Part shown: piece by piece, positions 54,101 through 63,644 of the stretch
How the letters are laid out: every line of letters starts with the position of its first letter
Position numbering within the stretch: the stretch's first letter is position 1
Assembly: GCA_016709675.1 (NCBI GenBank)
Contig: JADJMH010000038.1
Coordinates: forward strand, 1 to 64,000
Source of the DNA: Candidatus Accumulibacter proximus
GTDB taxonomy: Bacteria > Pseudomonadota > Gammaproteobacteria > Burkholderiales > Rhodocyclaceae
Length of the DNA stretch: 64,000 nucleotides
Direction: 5' to 3'
Position numbers and translations under genes: made by a program
Notes under the pieces: model-generated
Told to the model about the DNA's origin: nothing
The model's input: only the letters and a program-made list of their open reading frames with translations
Database searches by the model: none

Positions 54101-56576
54101 CGTCGGCGTTGTAGAGCAGGACGCTGAGGTTCGCCGCCTCGTGTGGCTGAAGCCCCACGTAGCGCTCGAGAAGGTCGCGGGCCTGCTTCGACGCCTGCGA
54201 CGGGTCGGCGTCGGTGAGTTCGTCATCTGCCGATCGAACGGGACGTTCGAAAAGGCTGTATCCATTGACCGTACTGCTTTCGCTGACGAGCACCGGAGCA
54301 CCGCCCTTGAAGGCGACGGCGATCTCCGGATAGAACGCGTGGGCAAGTTCCTCGGAGAACTCGCGGAAGAAAATACCGCGGTCGCCGAAAAGGACGTTTT
54401 TGCCGGCCAGGATGTGAGCGACCAGGCCCGCGACGCGGCGGGTCTTCACCGCCAACGCCTTCATGCGTTCGGGATGCCACGGTGGGATGATCAGCGAGGG
54501 TTGATTGCCGGCCACGCGAACGGTGCCGATGGTCAGGACCTCGGAGACCAAGCGGGCACGGCAAACGTCGCCCCGCGCATGGATCGTCAGGGAACGGAGC
54601 AAAGCGGCGAAAGAGTCGGCCTGCCGCAGGACAGCCTCTCCGTGCAGACCCACGCTGACGAAATCGTCGACGGCCTTGGCGTAGTCGGTCTCGAACGCGT
54701 CCCAAGCCGCTCGGATTTCGGTCCGCTGCTCGGGCAGGATCCGCCCCTCGCCCGCCAACTCGTCGATGCGACGCTTGATCGCGGCGCGCAGGCTGCGCAA
54801 CTTGCTTGCCTGCGGCACCAAAGAACCGGCGTCGCGCGAAAACGTCGCCTCGAAGGTCGATGTGTCCAACAAGGAGACGCTTTGCACGCCGCCCTTCTTG
54901 CTGACAAGACGGCGGGGAACCGCCGTGCTGCCGATCGACCCCTTCTCCTGGAGACGCTTCATGTCGTCAAGCAGGGACAGGCCGATGGATTCGGGCTGGA
55001 AACTCCACACGAGCTGTGTTTTGTCAAGGACGGTCTCGGTGTCACCGGAAGCATGTTTCTCAACCAGTGCCACCTCGAACTTGATCTGCACCGCGTTCTT
55101 CGCAAGTGATGAGCATCCCCTGAACTTGCCCCCGCGAATTTCCTTTTCCCGGGCTACGAACGCGGGATGGTCGAACAAGGGGTCCGGCAGGTTTCCGGCG
55201 CCCATCCTCGTTACGCGCCACTCGACGCGCGAGCCCATCAATTCCTTGATGCCCCGATACATCAAGGAGAAGTAAGCCCCGACATCGCCGCTGAAGCGTT
55301 CACGCCATTCGGTTCGACCTTTTGTGACGGTGAAGCGCAGCACCCGCTCTCCGGCAGGCTCCGCCGCTCCGACCGCCAGCCGATGAGCTACTCCCGAGAA
55401 GCCCTCGAGGAAGTCGTTGCATTCGACGGGCTTTCCGAAAACCACCTTTTCCCAGCGCGCGTTCAGTTGCCGACTCTTGTCGATGTGGCTGCGGTGTAAT
55501 TCGAAAAAGCTCTCGTCCTCGTCGTTCCACTCGGAGCGTTTCTCCCGCGCGCGCAAGTCTTCGAGGTGTTTGCGCCAGACTGGGGCGAGGATGTCCTGAT
55601 CGTCGCAGTCGTTGTCGAAGAAACACAAGGTCGAGTCCGCAAGACCCTGCTGGCGCTGGCGAGGTTTATCGAAGATCAGGTGGATGCCGTCCATTTCCCA
55701 TTCGAGGTTGGCGACTTCGGCCAATGTCACCGGATCCCCTGGCTGCGCCGCGACGAAAGCCTCCAGGGTGACGAGTGCATGATCCGGAATCGTTGCGGCG
55801 TTGTCTGCCAGACGCTGGGCCAGTTCCTCTGGATCGATCGGCTGCCCGTTCGGACGCATCTTCGTCAAGAGCGGCGCGCGGTTGGCGTAGAGCTTCTCGA
55901 AGGCCTTGCGCCAAGGGCCAATGGCCTGTCCGTAGGTTTTCGCGCTCGAAAATAGGGAAGTGTCCCTCGGCAACCCCGCACAGGGGAGAGCCCAGCCGAT
56001 CGATTCCCGAATCGGTAGACCGCGGACATTGCTCGCCTCGCTCGCCAACGCGCAGAATTCCCCGAGTTGGTTGAGCGAAAGCTCGGCGGCGGACATCAGT
56101 CCCCTGATCGCGGCGCGGAACACCGCCCGATCGTCCGGGGTCGGAGCGATCCCCGCAACGTGACAGGTTGCCTCGACCCACGCATCCTCGTAGGAACGAA
56201 ACTCCTTCGCACCCAGGGCCGTGACGTGGCCGAGCGTGTCAGCAAGGTTGTGCTCGTTTCCGTTCGCGGTTAGCAAGGCCTCGTAACGATCGCTTGCCAT
56301 GTGGCGAATCGCCCCTGCGTTATGGTCCGTCACCGCGTCCGGTGGAAGACCCTCTCCTTCCACCAAGGTGGCGGGAATTTTCACCTCGACGCGCGAAGCC
56401 AACTCGGGGGTTTTAAGTATCTCGCGGACAATCGCCGCAACCTGAGCAGGCGCCAGCTTGTCGAGACGGAAAAGGGACGCCGACTCGGATCGAGATCCGT
56501 CACTCTGGCGAGAATCTTCCAACCTGCGTTGGAGAATGTAGGCTCCGACGCGCCCAACGATGCGGTCGGCGATCAT
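51135..56576 (-). CDS. sspH: SspH/DptH-like HerA/FtsK-type ATPase
   Basis: This 1813-aa protein has a C-terminal HerA/FtsK motor with Walker A GATGSGKS near 1582, MVLIDPKMG, Walker B VFLIHDEFADW near 1687 and the sensor-like IHLIFAAQRPDKDVMPMQLR. The long N-terminal part has no domain I recognise. Size, position and motor match DptH (DndH), the helicase-like component of phosphorothioation-dependent restriction, and the SspFGH homologues. Its start overlaps the end of sspG by four bases (ATGA). It presumably translocates on unmodified DNA during restriction. Confidence 0.82.
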   Translation of the reverse strand: MIADRIVGRVGAYILQRRLEDSRQSDGSRSESASLFRLDKLAPAQVAAIVREILKTPELASRVEVKIPATLVEGEGLPPDAVTDHNAGAIRHMASDRYEALLTANGNEHNLADTLGHVTALGAKEFRSYEDAWVEATCHVAGIAPTPDDRAVFRAAIRGLMSAAELSLNQLGEFCALASEASNVRGLPIRESIGWALPCAGLPRDTSLFSSAKTYGQAIGPWRKAFEKLYANRAPLLTKMRPNGQPIDPEELAQRLADNAATIPDHALVTLEAFVAAQPGDPVTLAEVANLEWEMDGIHLIFDKPRQRQQGLADSTLCFFDNDCDDQDILAPVWRKHLEDLRAREKRSEWNDEDESFFELHRSHIDKSRQLNARWEKVVFGKPVECNDFLEGFSGVAHRLAVGAAEPAGERVLRFTVTKGRTEWRERFSGDVGAYFSLMYRGIKELMGSRVEWRVTRMGAGNLPDPLFDHPAFVAREKEIRGGKFRGCSSLAKNAVQIKFEVALVEKHASGDTETVLDKTQLVWSFQPESIGLSLLDDMKRLQEKGSIGSTAVPRRLVSKKGGVQSVSLLDTSTFEATFSRDAGSLVPQASKLRSLRAAIKRRIDELAGEGRILPEQRTEIRAAWDAFETDYAKAVDDFVSVGLHGEAVLRQADSFAALLRSLTIHARGDVCRARLVSEVLTIGTVRVAGNQPSLIIPPWHPERMKALAVKTRRVAGLVAHILAGKNVLFGDRGIFFREFSEELAHAFYPEIAVAFKGGAPVLVSESSTVNGYSLFERPVRSADDELTDADPSQASKQARDLLERYVGLQPHEAANLSVLLYNADAADLPLAVVRELSGMQPDNDFQCNVSVRHRDPAKLRRVYAELVSKTGDDPDLPVVSETSANFMSRLRISVAPPSATPPGTGDGFRPFDVAFLHDVVSRTAAEEWIRVDWSNDRATLEHVPSRWSYRSVSGEHELKSTTFLACPRQTASGWAYVGAVASVVRQADAAPGEQFLPARRISLQNEELKATLDDAHALAEWVATYDELLDKRQLQANGVTVVRYRRGSTNGRNTIVSSTSELRLLGVLGKRRLGELGLSLSTDEVSALANRMKKDALSVSGDIVLRAAKRGVSTGEMIGLVLSRRLLEEEFRSLAGNGKRPSFSVFFLLDDYADWLAQKESRIADILGLCVEEGEDGPTLHVAVIESKYVVPGGAAEAKRSSKAQLMATLSTFRTALFGDPGRLDRDVWLARLADLLVDADIPPGCSGLLERTRANLRDGKARISLRGYSHVFVHSTDPAAGPASSEQILVDDTDGIEAWQEVFERPEVRLLATAYAKGTDCGPIRETLGSGRPWEQAAPKFPAARVVWGALVEMLEQAAEPADAVVTAGDVATPQLESLAPLVEPTVAPSEPIAPATAKPIQSPLDRTQHSTAPDGELSFAALVASKTAALGAAEDERQAWADETTKKLKTALNGYGLQAAVLGTRLTPNGCLVRLAGSDRLRVEDVEAKRTQLLTTHAINLVTVQPKPGEIVVTMAGSKRQSVSLWELWSRRSLNRNAAGINTSILLGVQEINGALLYLNLGSEFAGLSSHDPHSLVAGATGSGKSVLIQAMLLDIAATNSRHLTQMVLIDPKMGVDYSALEDLPHMREKIVTTKERSREILEGLVEEMEGRYRLFAAARARDLPTYNSKVSKESRLPMVFLIHDEFADWMFDDEYKSAVGSVVQRLGVKARAAGIHLIFAAQRPDKDVMPMQLRENLGNRLILRVASEATSKIALDRPGAELLLGKGHLAAKLNGEQGLVFAQAPFLCDDDIGLAVEAIRSDNEKRATG

Positions 56577-58102
56577 GCGGCTTCCCCTTTATTGACGAAC
56601 GGGTTTTCAACGAATGAGCACGAGTCGGAAAGCCTGCGAACCAAGCCGAGGCCGACCAGGCGGGCCTCGAGGTTCGCGCGGTTCTCGCTTAGAGCCTCCT
56701 GGTCGACGAGCTTCGCCTTGACCAGATGGGCCCCCTCGGCGTCCCCAATGACGAACCCGTAACGGGAGCGAATCTCGTGGAGGAACTCGTCGAACTGCAT
56801 GCGTTCGTCGACCACGGAAATGACCAGCGTTTTGAGAAGGCGGTCGTTCGGGGCGTAGCGGGTCCGCCTCGACAGACGCCGGGAGCTCAAACCGATCGCC
56901 CGGGACCAGGCCATGTGAATCTTCCCGACGTGCTGCGCGTGTCTAGACTCGGCTTTCTCCGCGAGCCGCTTGACCAGTTCGTCGCCAGACATCCGTGAGA
57001 AGTCTGGATCTTCGGCTTCCGGCGCCGCCGGGGGCCACTGGAACCGCGAGCGCATCAAGCTCCCGCACTCGCCGGACGGGTCTTCGGAGGCCAAGGCCGC
57101 CGCCCACTCAGGCATCAGGCGTACACCTTCGACTGCCGAGCGCACCGCTCGTACCGAAAGGGCTTGGTTAGCCTGGTAGGACTCGCCGGAAAGCGCACGG
57201 ACCTTAGTGCGCTCTCGCGAGACGATCTCACAAGTGATTTCGACTGATTCGGTATCGCCAGTCTGCTCCTTCCCTCGTTCGAGGAAGTAGAGCAAGAGAT
57301 TTAGGCCCGCGCTGGCGATCAGGTGCTCTAGGGCGTCGTAGATCGGCATGTCGCGTGAGAGGATTGCCGTCCAGTCGGCACACAATTGGTCGAATCGCGG
57401 GTGCGAGGCCGGCGGCAGGTATCCGGTGTCGCGTTCGGTTTCCGCCCTTTGCGGCTGCCCTTGAAGGACTCGAACAAGGCGATTCATCGGAGCAGAGGGG
57501 TCGAACAGCCGCGAAACCAGTGCTTTACCGAGCTCCGGCCCGCCCTTGGCACGGCAAAGCATCAGGTAAAGCAACTCGCCCGTGCGAGCGAAGAAGCGCC
57601 GGTCGTTCGACACGCCATTCGGCCCGAAGCGAAGATCTTCATACAGGGCATCCGGTCCGAAAGGGAACACAAACTTCGAACTCCACCGCTTGTTGCTTCG
57701 GACCTCGAACGCTGACGAGCGCAGCAGCTCGATTGCCTTAGCGAAATCGTCGAAGCACGAGAAGGCGGCGCGCAGGTATTCGAGGTTGCCGCCTTCGAGC
57801 CCGGTGGCGTCGACGACGAACGCCTCACTCCATGCGGACCACTTGTCCGCATCGGGGACGGCACGGGCGCGGATTGCCTCGACATAGGGGTTGTTGAACA
57901 ACAGTGAGCGCAAGCGGATCTGCCGCTGGGGCTTGTAGCGGACTTTCTCGTCAACGGAAGCCGCCAGAGGTTTATCGGCGTTGGACGCTAGCACGCCCAA
58001 GAACTCAAGGACGGCCAAATGCGGAAGTTGCTCGTCGTAAAGACGATGCCCCCAGATGTGTTCGTCGACGGCGAAGTCGACCCCGTCGATACGCTCCGTC
58101 AT
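56573..58102 (-). CDS. sspG: SspG/DptG-like restriction component
   Basis: This 509-aa protein of unknown fold begins VDFAVDEHIWGHRLYDEQLP followed by HLAVLEFLGVL; no catalytic motif stands out. It corresponds by size and position to DptG (DndG) between the DptF-like and DptH-like genes. It overlaps both neighbours by four bases, which implies fixed stoichiometry through translational coupling. Assignment rests mainly on context. Confidence 0.7.
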   Translation of the reverse strand: MTERIDGVDFAVDEHIWGHRLYDEQLPHLAVLEFLGVLASNADKPLAASVDEKVRYKPQRQIRLRSLLFNNPYVEAIRARAVPDADKWSAWSEAFVVDATGLEGGNLEYLRAAFSCFDDFAKAIELLRSSAFEVRSNKRWSSKFVFPFGPDALYEDLRFGPNGVSNDRRFFARTGELLYLMLCRAKGGPELGKALVSRLFDPSAPMNRLVRVLQGQPQRAETERDTGYLPPASHPRFDQLCADWTAILSRDMPIYDALEHLIASAGLNLLLYFLERGKEQTGDTESVEITCEIVSRERTKVRALSGESYQANQALSVRAVRSAVEGVRLMPEWAAALASEDPSGECGSLMRSRFQWPPAAPEAEDPDFSRMSGDELVKRLAEKAESRHAQHVGKIHMAWSRAIGLSSRRLSRRTRYAPNDRLLKTLVISVVDERMQFDEFLHEIRSRYGFVIGDAEGAHLVKAKLVDQEALSENRANLEARLVGLGLVRRLSDSCSFVENPFVNKGEAA

Positions 58103-60000
58103 AACCCGATCCTCACAGTGACTGGCCTCGAGAACCCGTGCCCACTGCTTTCGATTTCGATGAAATTGAGCGTCAGGGCCCCGCCGTCGTCATCAGCATC
58201 GTCGTCGTCCGCCTTAGAGGCGGCGCGGACCAGTTCTGCCTTGCGTAGCAACTTGGCTTTAAACGCGAGCATGTCCTCCAGGCATTCGTTGGAGAAACTA
58301 CCCGGCAGCGCCCCCTCGGCGACGCGGCAGAGGAACTCGAACCGGACCGGAGTGAGGTTAAACCCAACCGATCCGGATCCTCCGGAGACGAGCGACACCT
58401 CGATCATGGGACGTTCGGTCTGCGGATCAATCCGCACCTGCATCCCTATCCCGCCCAGCCTTCTGGCCGGCACCTCGGTGTCGCAAAGGACGCTGATCCT
58501 GGATTGCGTGAAACCACCCGAACTGGCTACGAAGATGCGGTCGAAGTTCTCGACCAGAAGCCCGGTCATGACGCGATTGAGGCCCTTGGCCAGGCGACCC
58601 CGGACGCTCTCGCTTATTGTTCGTCTCTCGGCCAGGGCCGCGATCAGGTCGAGGTAGTCCCCTGCGAAGTTGAACGCGCTCATGCCCCAGTGTGCATAGT
58701 CTGACTCGTTGTTGGGCAGCGTAAAGAACAGACGGCGACGCTGCGATTCGAGCCGCTCGAGGAAATCCGCCGCCCCACCGGGGAGACGCGCCTCTTCGTC
58801 GCCCTCCAGATAGCGTGCCTGAGCGGACAGATAGGCTGCGGTGGCGCCGTAGACAGTATCGGCCCTCACCAACCGGTCGAAGGCATTCGCGAGTTTGAAG
58901 TCGTCAGCCCCGTAGACGAGCAGGCCGTCCGACCCGTTGGTCGTCTCCGCCCCGATACCAAAAGCGGCTAGGGCCCGGAACACTTGGCGGTCGTTGGCTC
59001 GGCGCCTCGGAAGATTCGCCCCGAAGACGTTATCGTAGACGCTACCGCCTTCGGTCGTTCCGCCGTCCTGGACCTTCGCCACTTCGGAGCAGGACAGCAA
59101 GCCCTCCTTCGCGTCGCGGTGTCCCAACACCATATTCGCCGTCAGCGCAAGCAGATCACGCACGGGCAGGTGCCATCCGTTGTGGCGCGACACCTCGACC
59201 AAGTCGCCGAGACGCTGAGCGAAGAGTCCACCGTCGCGATTGCCAAGAAGCCTCTCCTTGTTCTCAAAGATCGGGCAGATGCGTGCACCTTCCCTCCATT
59301 GACAACCCGAGCATTTTTCCCACTCCGGGTGAGCGGCGACAGCCGCGATCACCTCGACGAGGGAGTGGCGTCGGGCGGTGCGGCTAAGATCGAAGATTGC
59401 GAGCCGCCCGGGGGCGGAACCCGCAAGCAAGAAGGAATCCTGGATGGGCTTGCGCAACGGATGAACACGCCCTTGCCGCATGCCCAAGTCTCTCAGCCGC
59501 TCTAGGATTTGGCCGTGGTTGGCCGCCACAACCATAATGGTCGAGTCTTCACTTCCGAGAACACTTCGTTCCAACAGTCCCAAGGTTTGGTCACTCTGAC
59601 GCTCGTCGCCGATCTCACTCAAATCCTTGACGAACACAGCGGTTCGACCATCGGGCAAGACCAGATGCTTGATGATCGGTTCGGCAACAGCCCATTCCGT
59701 TGCGTCGCCTCCGAACGCCGCCCATAGGCTACGGCAGTGGTAGGTCTTTCCATCTCCGGCAGTGCCGGCAATGAGAATCGATCCGGGAGTGCCTGAAGCC
59801 ACCCTCGCCTTCATCGCCGCAAATTGTGGGCTGTCCAAGACAATGGGGCGAACCTTCGCCCGCCCGAGACCGCGCGTAACATATTCGTCGAAGAGATTCA
59901 AGTCGTTCGGAATGGGTCCGTACGACCGCAAGAAACGCACCCAAGCCATGGCGGGCGGAGCTCCGGCGCCTGGTTGGCCTGAGGAGGAAGGATTGATCAT
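58099..60000 (-). CDS. sspF: SspF/DptF-like ATPase
   Basis: This 633-aa P-loop protein has Walker A GTAGDGKT at 79-86, AVFVKDLSEIGDE and STIMVVAANHGQILERLRDL, which resemble a Walker B and sensor region. A zinc-like CSGCQWREGARIC follows. It matches DptF (DndF) of the phosphorothioation-dependent restriction complex. The ATG at 59998-60000 is preferred because the 26 upstream codons are Arg/Pro-rich and unlike the family. No strong ribosome-binding site is visible. First gene of the sspF-G-H-DUF262-kinase operon. Confidence 0.78.
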   Translation of the reverse strand: MINPSSSGQPGAGAPPAMAWVRFLRSYGPIPNDLNLFDEYVTRGLGRAKVRPIVLDSPQFAAMKARVASGTPGSILIAGTAGDGKTYHCRSLWAAFGGDATEWAVAEPIIKHLVLPDGRTAVFVKDLSEIGDERQSDQTLGLLERSVLGSEDSTIMVVAANHGQILERLRDLGMRQGRVHPLRKPIQDSFLLAGSAPGRLAIFDLSRTARRHSLVEVIAAVAAHPEWEKCSGCQWREGARICPIFENKERLLGNRDGGLFAQRLGDLVEVSRHNGWHLPVRDLLALTANMVLGHRDAKEGLLSCSEVAKVQDGGTTEGGSVYDNVFGANLPRRRANDRQVFRALAAFGIGAETTNGSDGLLVYGADDFKLANAFDRLVRADTVYGATAAYLSAQARYLEGDEEARLPGGAADFLERLESQRRRLFFTLPNNESDYAHWGMSAFNFAGDYLDLIAALAERRTISESVRGRLAKGLNRVMTGLLVENFDRIFVASSGGFTQSRISVLCDTEVPARRLGGIGMQVRIDPQTERPMIEVSLVSGGSGSVGFNLTPVRFEFLCRVAEGALPGSFSNECLEDMLAFKAKLLRKAELVRAASKADDDDADDDGGALTLNFIEIESSGHGFSRPVTVRIGL

Positions 60001-60342
60001 TGGCAGCACCCGTTGTTGTTCTTGCAAGAGCCCGCCTGGATTGCCTCTAGGGGCCCTCACCAACGGGCGACGATGCACGGAGGATTATATGCGCCCGGGC
60101 GAAGCCGGATGCAAACTCGGATTCAGACGGTCCGTTTTCTGGCTTCTCGTGGCGTGGATCTGACGCACAGGGCTCCATAGCGTGCCATCAGCTAGGACTT
60201 AGCGACGGATCCTCTGCGGGATGCTCGGCGTAGTTCCATCACACCGGCGGAAGGCGGTGGGCCCCCGGCGCTGCTTGACGAGTGACTCGGCTTTCGTCAT
60301 TGCGCCGGCAGGGCTCATGAAATGCGCCTGGCCGGCCGCATT
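60001..60342. other. Gap upstream of sspF
   Basis: 342 bases between the methyltransferase stop and the sspF start; both genes are on the - strand. No gene is seen. It is long enough for an sspF promoter, but I see no convincing -35/-10 pair. Confidence 0.4.
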
Positions 60343-62952
60343 TCACTTTTTGCTTGCTGTCGAATACGGCCTCGGCACCCGCCGCCCGCCCCTCGTCAGA
60401 TCCATGCGAAAGGCAATCCGCCTGTTTTCGGGGCCATAACTGACGTGGACGGGACTGTCCCGACCGTAATAGTAGAGGCGATCGAAGGGAAGATTTGCGA
60501 TGATCCAATCGGCAACTTCGCTCATGTCCTCGTCCTCCACTAGGAAGTCAACTGCCGATCCGAGTCTTTTGCACACTGGATTGCCGTCACGCTTTCTTTC
60601 GTGGCTGGCATGCTGATCTAGTTCTGGGGCAATCCGCCCTGGAATTATCTTGGCGAGCTCTCTTGAGCAGAAGCCATAGGTAAGCCGGAGCATTCCGAAG
60701 TATTCGATGACAGGGTCAAGGACATTGCTGGCGAGTTCAAACAACGCCGTGTACGAGTCCGCCTCCTTCGGCAAATTGGGAATCTGGCTTCTGAGCTGTG
60801 TTTCACCGCACTCAATGAAATCACGATAGGTCAGAAACCGGCCACATGGCTCGCCAGGGTCAGGAACTCGTCGGCTACGGATGAGGTTGAAGCCGTCCAC
60901 CTGCCACCGCGCGGCATCGAGCCCGCGATGAAATTGCGACTCGCTCGGACCATAGCCACTCAGGTCAAGTAACGCCAACGCGTCGAGTTCTTGCTCAAAA
61001 CGGACCTGCTCCGCATACCCCGGAAACTCCTCATTGATGTATCTCGACTTGTAGTAGAGCAAAGTCGGCGGATAGTCATCCCCATAAGAGAACAGATCCT
61101 GATCCTGATCCCTGAGCTTTACCTTGACGCGCTCGACTAGCCGGGGCAAGGGCACGCCCTCGAAGTCCTCGTACTTGAGGAGGGTCACCTTTCCCGAGCG
61201 AACGTGAATTTTTACCAGGTCGAAGTTGGTGATGTCGCCACAGAGAACGGCTGCGCACTCCACATAGATCCGGAGTATTGCGGGGAGTCTGCCGAGTAAA
61301 CTTGAATGGAGTTGCAGTGACTGACCATCGTCAAGGTAGCCATAACCTTTGCTTGCTGCCTCACGGCATGCCTGGTCAATTGCTTCAAGGTTGGCCAGTC
61401 CGAACAAGGCCTGCCTGGCGGACGCTTGAGCGTTCGCATAGTCGCCAAAGAAGTATCGGATGTCCCGTTGAATGCCCGCTTCAAGATGGCGGTAGGGTCG
61501 CCGTTTCTGGAATTGTTGGAGCGCGAGAAACACAATCAGGTCCGAACTCCGGGCATCCCGCGCCCGAGCGACGGTGCGGGCATCGAGTCGACTTTCTGCG
61601 AGCTTCAATGCCCTCGCTAATGAACCAAGCTGCTCCTCGATTCGCGCGATGAGCTCAAACGAAACCTCGTCTCTCTGCGGTGGCCTGCCAAGCTCCAGGT
61701 AGGTCGACGAAAGGTGTTCGAAGAGCTGGCGATTGGTCTCAACGATTGTCGCTGTGCGGTCGGTGCGCTGACGAGAGGACGACTTTGGCCTTTCATGGCT
61801 CCAACCTCGCGCGAGAACGGTCTGTACCCGATGGCGATAACGCATGGAGAGGAATCTCTGTTCGAGATCCTTGTCCCGAAAGACAAAAAAGACCCCTGGA
61901 CCTGCCGCGATCGCGCTCTCGTCGAGGGTGTGCTCAATGAAGTCACGCAACTGTGCCTGCGTAAAGTATTTCTGGAAAGTGTTCCTCGATGAGAGATACC
62001 CATCCCCGTAGGGCCTTCCATCAAGCGGGGCCTTGCTAGAAAGCATCGCTGCTACCGACAAGACGCCCCGAACGTGAGAATAGGCTCCCCGAAGCGCCTC
62101 GACCCGCTCGTCGAAGTTCTCGATGACGTTTACGACAAAGCCAATATTGACTACGTCTGCTGCCCGCTTGGCTGCCTCCGGCGCATAGTGCGGATCCCAA
62201 CCGCTGGCATCGATGCCATTTGCGAGCAAGCCGCGAACGTCGTCGCCACGCCCACAGCCATAGTCAAAAAAAGTGGTCGCCCCATGAATTAGACCATGCC
62301 GTGAAAGGGCCTGCACCGGCGCCGAGAAGTTCGATCGTGCCAGTGCAGTACGATGGCGGTGGACCGACGCCTGCTCCTCCATGGACACGTCGCTTTGGTA
62401 CGTGTCCCCGCCGGCGTTTGCCAACGGCACGAACTGTCCCCCCATCAGCTCATAGCCATGCCTAGCGATGAGCTGGCACCAGTATTCACGGAAGCCGATA
62501 CGATTCGGCTCATCAAATAGCCCGATCTCGATGGCCGTATCGGTCACCTCTCGATATGCAGGAATTCTGAGGTCATCAGGGACGAGAAGAAGTTCCTTTC
62601 TGTGAAGTATCGGCGGGTTCCGCGACTCTTCATAGGTGCGAAACACGCTCGTGCCTCGCGAAAGAGAAACCTTCCAGCTTCGCCCCAAGGCGGGGAAAGC
62701 GTCATCGAAGAAATCAACGTAGTCGAGAAGCGATATCTCGTCACCGGAACGGTGCAGCTTGATTACGTTGAACTGCTGCTCTGGCACAGCGCAAGCGATT
62801 CGAGCTGCCATTTCCATCGACCCACGCCATTCAGCAGGCAGCAGATGCAGAGCAGAGACGTGAAGGTACAAGTGTTCAGCGACCTGTTTGCCAACATCTG
62901 GCGGCCAAGGTGACCGCACACACCCGGCAGAGGAGTCAGTAGTTTCGAGCAT
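60343..62952 (-). CDS. Phosphorothioation-associated putative methyltransferase with duplicated flanking domain
   Basis: This 869-aa protein has a central Rossmann methyltransferase core with the SAM loop FDYGCGRGDDVRGL (229-242) and the acidic GWDPHY after strand 2. It fits the family annotated as DNA phosphorothioation-associated putative methyltransferase. A region of about 90 residues before the core (LHVSALHLLPAEW, then FNVIKLHRSGDEISLLDYVD, about 30-120) recurs near 548-640 (LHSSLLGRLPAIL, then FDLVKIHVRSGKVTLLKYED). So the core is bracketed by two copies of one domain. The target base or molecule is unknown. GC content is visibly lower than in sspF-H. Confidence 0.75.
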   Translation of the reverse strand: MLETTDSSAGCVRSPWPPDVGKQVAEHLYLHVSALHLLPAEWRGSMEMAARIACAVPEQQFNVIKLHRSGDEISLLDYVDFFDDAFPALGRSWKVSLSRGTSVFRTYEESRNPPILHRKELLLVPDDLRIPAYREVTDTAIEIGLFDEPNRIGFREYWCQLIARHGYELMGGQFVPLANAGGDTYQSDVSMEEQASVHRHRTALARSNFSAPVQALSRHGLIHGATTFFDYGCGRGDDVRGLLANGIDASGWDPHYAPEAAKRAADVVNIGFVVNVIENFDERVEALRGAYSHVRGVLSVAAMLSSKAPLDGRPYGDGYLSSRNTFQKYFTQAQLRDFIEHTLDESAIAAGPGVFFVFRDKDLEQRFLSMRYRHRVQTVLARGWSHERPKSSSRQRTDRTATIVETNRQLFEHLSSTYLELGRPPQRDEVSFELIARIEEQLGSLARALKLAESRLDARTVARARDARSSDLIVFLALQQFQKRRPYRHLEAGIQRDIRYFFGDYANAQASARQALFGLANLEAIDQACREAASKGYGYLDDGQSLQLHSSLLGRLPAILRIYVECAAVLCGDITNFDLVKIHVRSGKVTLLKYEDFEGVPLPRLVERVKVKLRDQDQDLFSYGDDYPPTLLYYKSRYINEEFPGYAEQVRFEQELDALALLDLSGYGPSESQFHRGLDAARWQVDGFNLIRSRRVPDPGEPCGRFLTYRDFIECGETQLRSQIPNLPKEADSYTALFELASNVLDPVIEYFGMLRLTYGFCSRELAKIIPGRIAPELDQHASHERKRDGNPVCKRLGSAVDFLVEDEDMSEVADWIIANLPFDRLYYYGRDSPVHVSYGPENRRIAFRMDLTRGGRRVPRPYSTASKK

Positions 62953-63239
62953 AGACGGAGAACGGGTGAGTAAGGGCAGGTTGACCTAGGCCTAGCTTGA
63001 TGACTCAGGTGTCTTCGATCAACCCAGCACTCAGTATCAGCAGGAATACCGGCAAAAGGAGGATCATCGGATCAGGAGACAAGATACGTCGCGCACCAGC
63101 ACCGTCGACCGGACGTCGAGCGCCTCAAGATCGGCAGAACACCACCAGACCGACACTTTAACCTGGCGCTGGGCGTCGACGAAACGCACGACACTCCTAA
63201 CAAGCGCGATAGACGACGGCTGGCCTCAAAGATGATAAC

Positions 63240-63470
63240 CCATCCAGTATCGGTGCTCACACAGCGCTGCTTCGAACTGGTCAGCTTGTCGGGAAGCGTC
63301 ATGACTAGCAGGTCATCGGAGAGCAGTAGGGGGTTCAGAACCTAGTGCCGAAACTTGGTGCGCTCGGAGCGTTTCGCGATCGCGGTCAGATCGCGAATCT
63401 CGCGTTCGACCAGGCGCTTGAGAAGGATCTCAACTTGATGCCGTCTTGGTGCTGACTTGGTGCTGAGCTG
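63240..63470 (-). pseudogene. C-terminal remnant of an AlbA_2/RecG-like ATP-binding protein
   Basis: The reverse frame reads LSTKSAPRRHQVEILLKRLV, EREIRDLTAIAKRSERTKFR, then H and an in-frame TAG, and continues VLNPLLLSDDLLVMTLPDKL followed by TSSKQR. This is the usual C-terminus of AlbA_2-domain 'putative DNA-binding/RecG-like' proteins (TKFR..VL.PLL..GLLEMTIPDKPTSSKQRY). The internal stop and the lack of the N-terminal domains show it is a relic. The rest of 62953-63564 holds no gene I can support. Confidence 0.6.
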
Positions 63471-63564
63471 TTTCTGCGGGATCTGCCCTATTGGGTTCCG
63501 GTGTTGCGACGAGCCCAAGAGCGTCGCCGTCGAAAGACCAAGACTGGCGGCCCGTCGCGTTGAT

Positions 63565-63632
63565 CGGTATATTAACGGCTTAAAACTACCGCTTACAGCC
63601 ACAGAAAGCCATTAACCGCCTTATATGTACCG
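63565..63632. promoter_or_regulatory. Imperfect inverted repeat upstream of hipB-like gene
   Basis: CGGTATATTAACGGCTTAAA and the mirror of AACCGCCTTATATGTACCG face each other over an AT-rich centre and end 13 bases before the antitoxin start codon. HipB-type antitoxins repress their operon at such dyads. Confidence 0.45.
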
Positions 63633-63644
63633 CCTTGCTCATCA

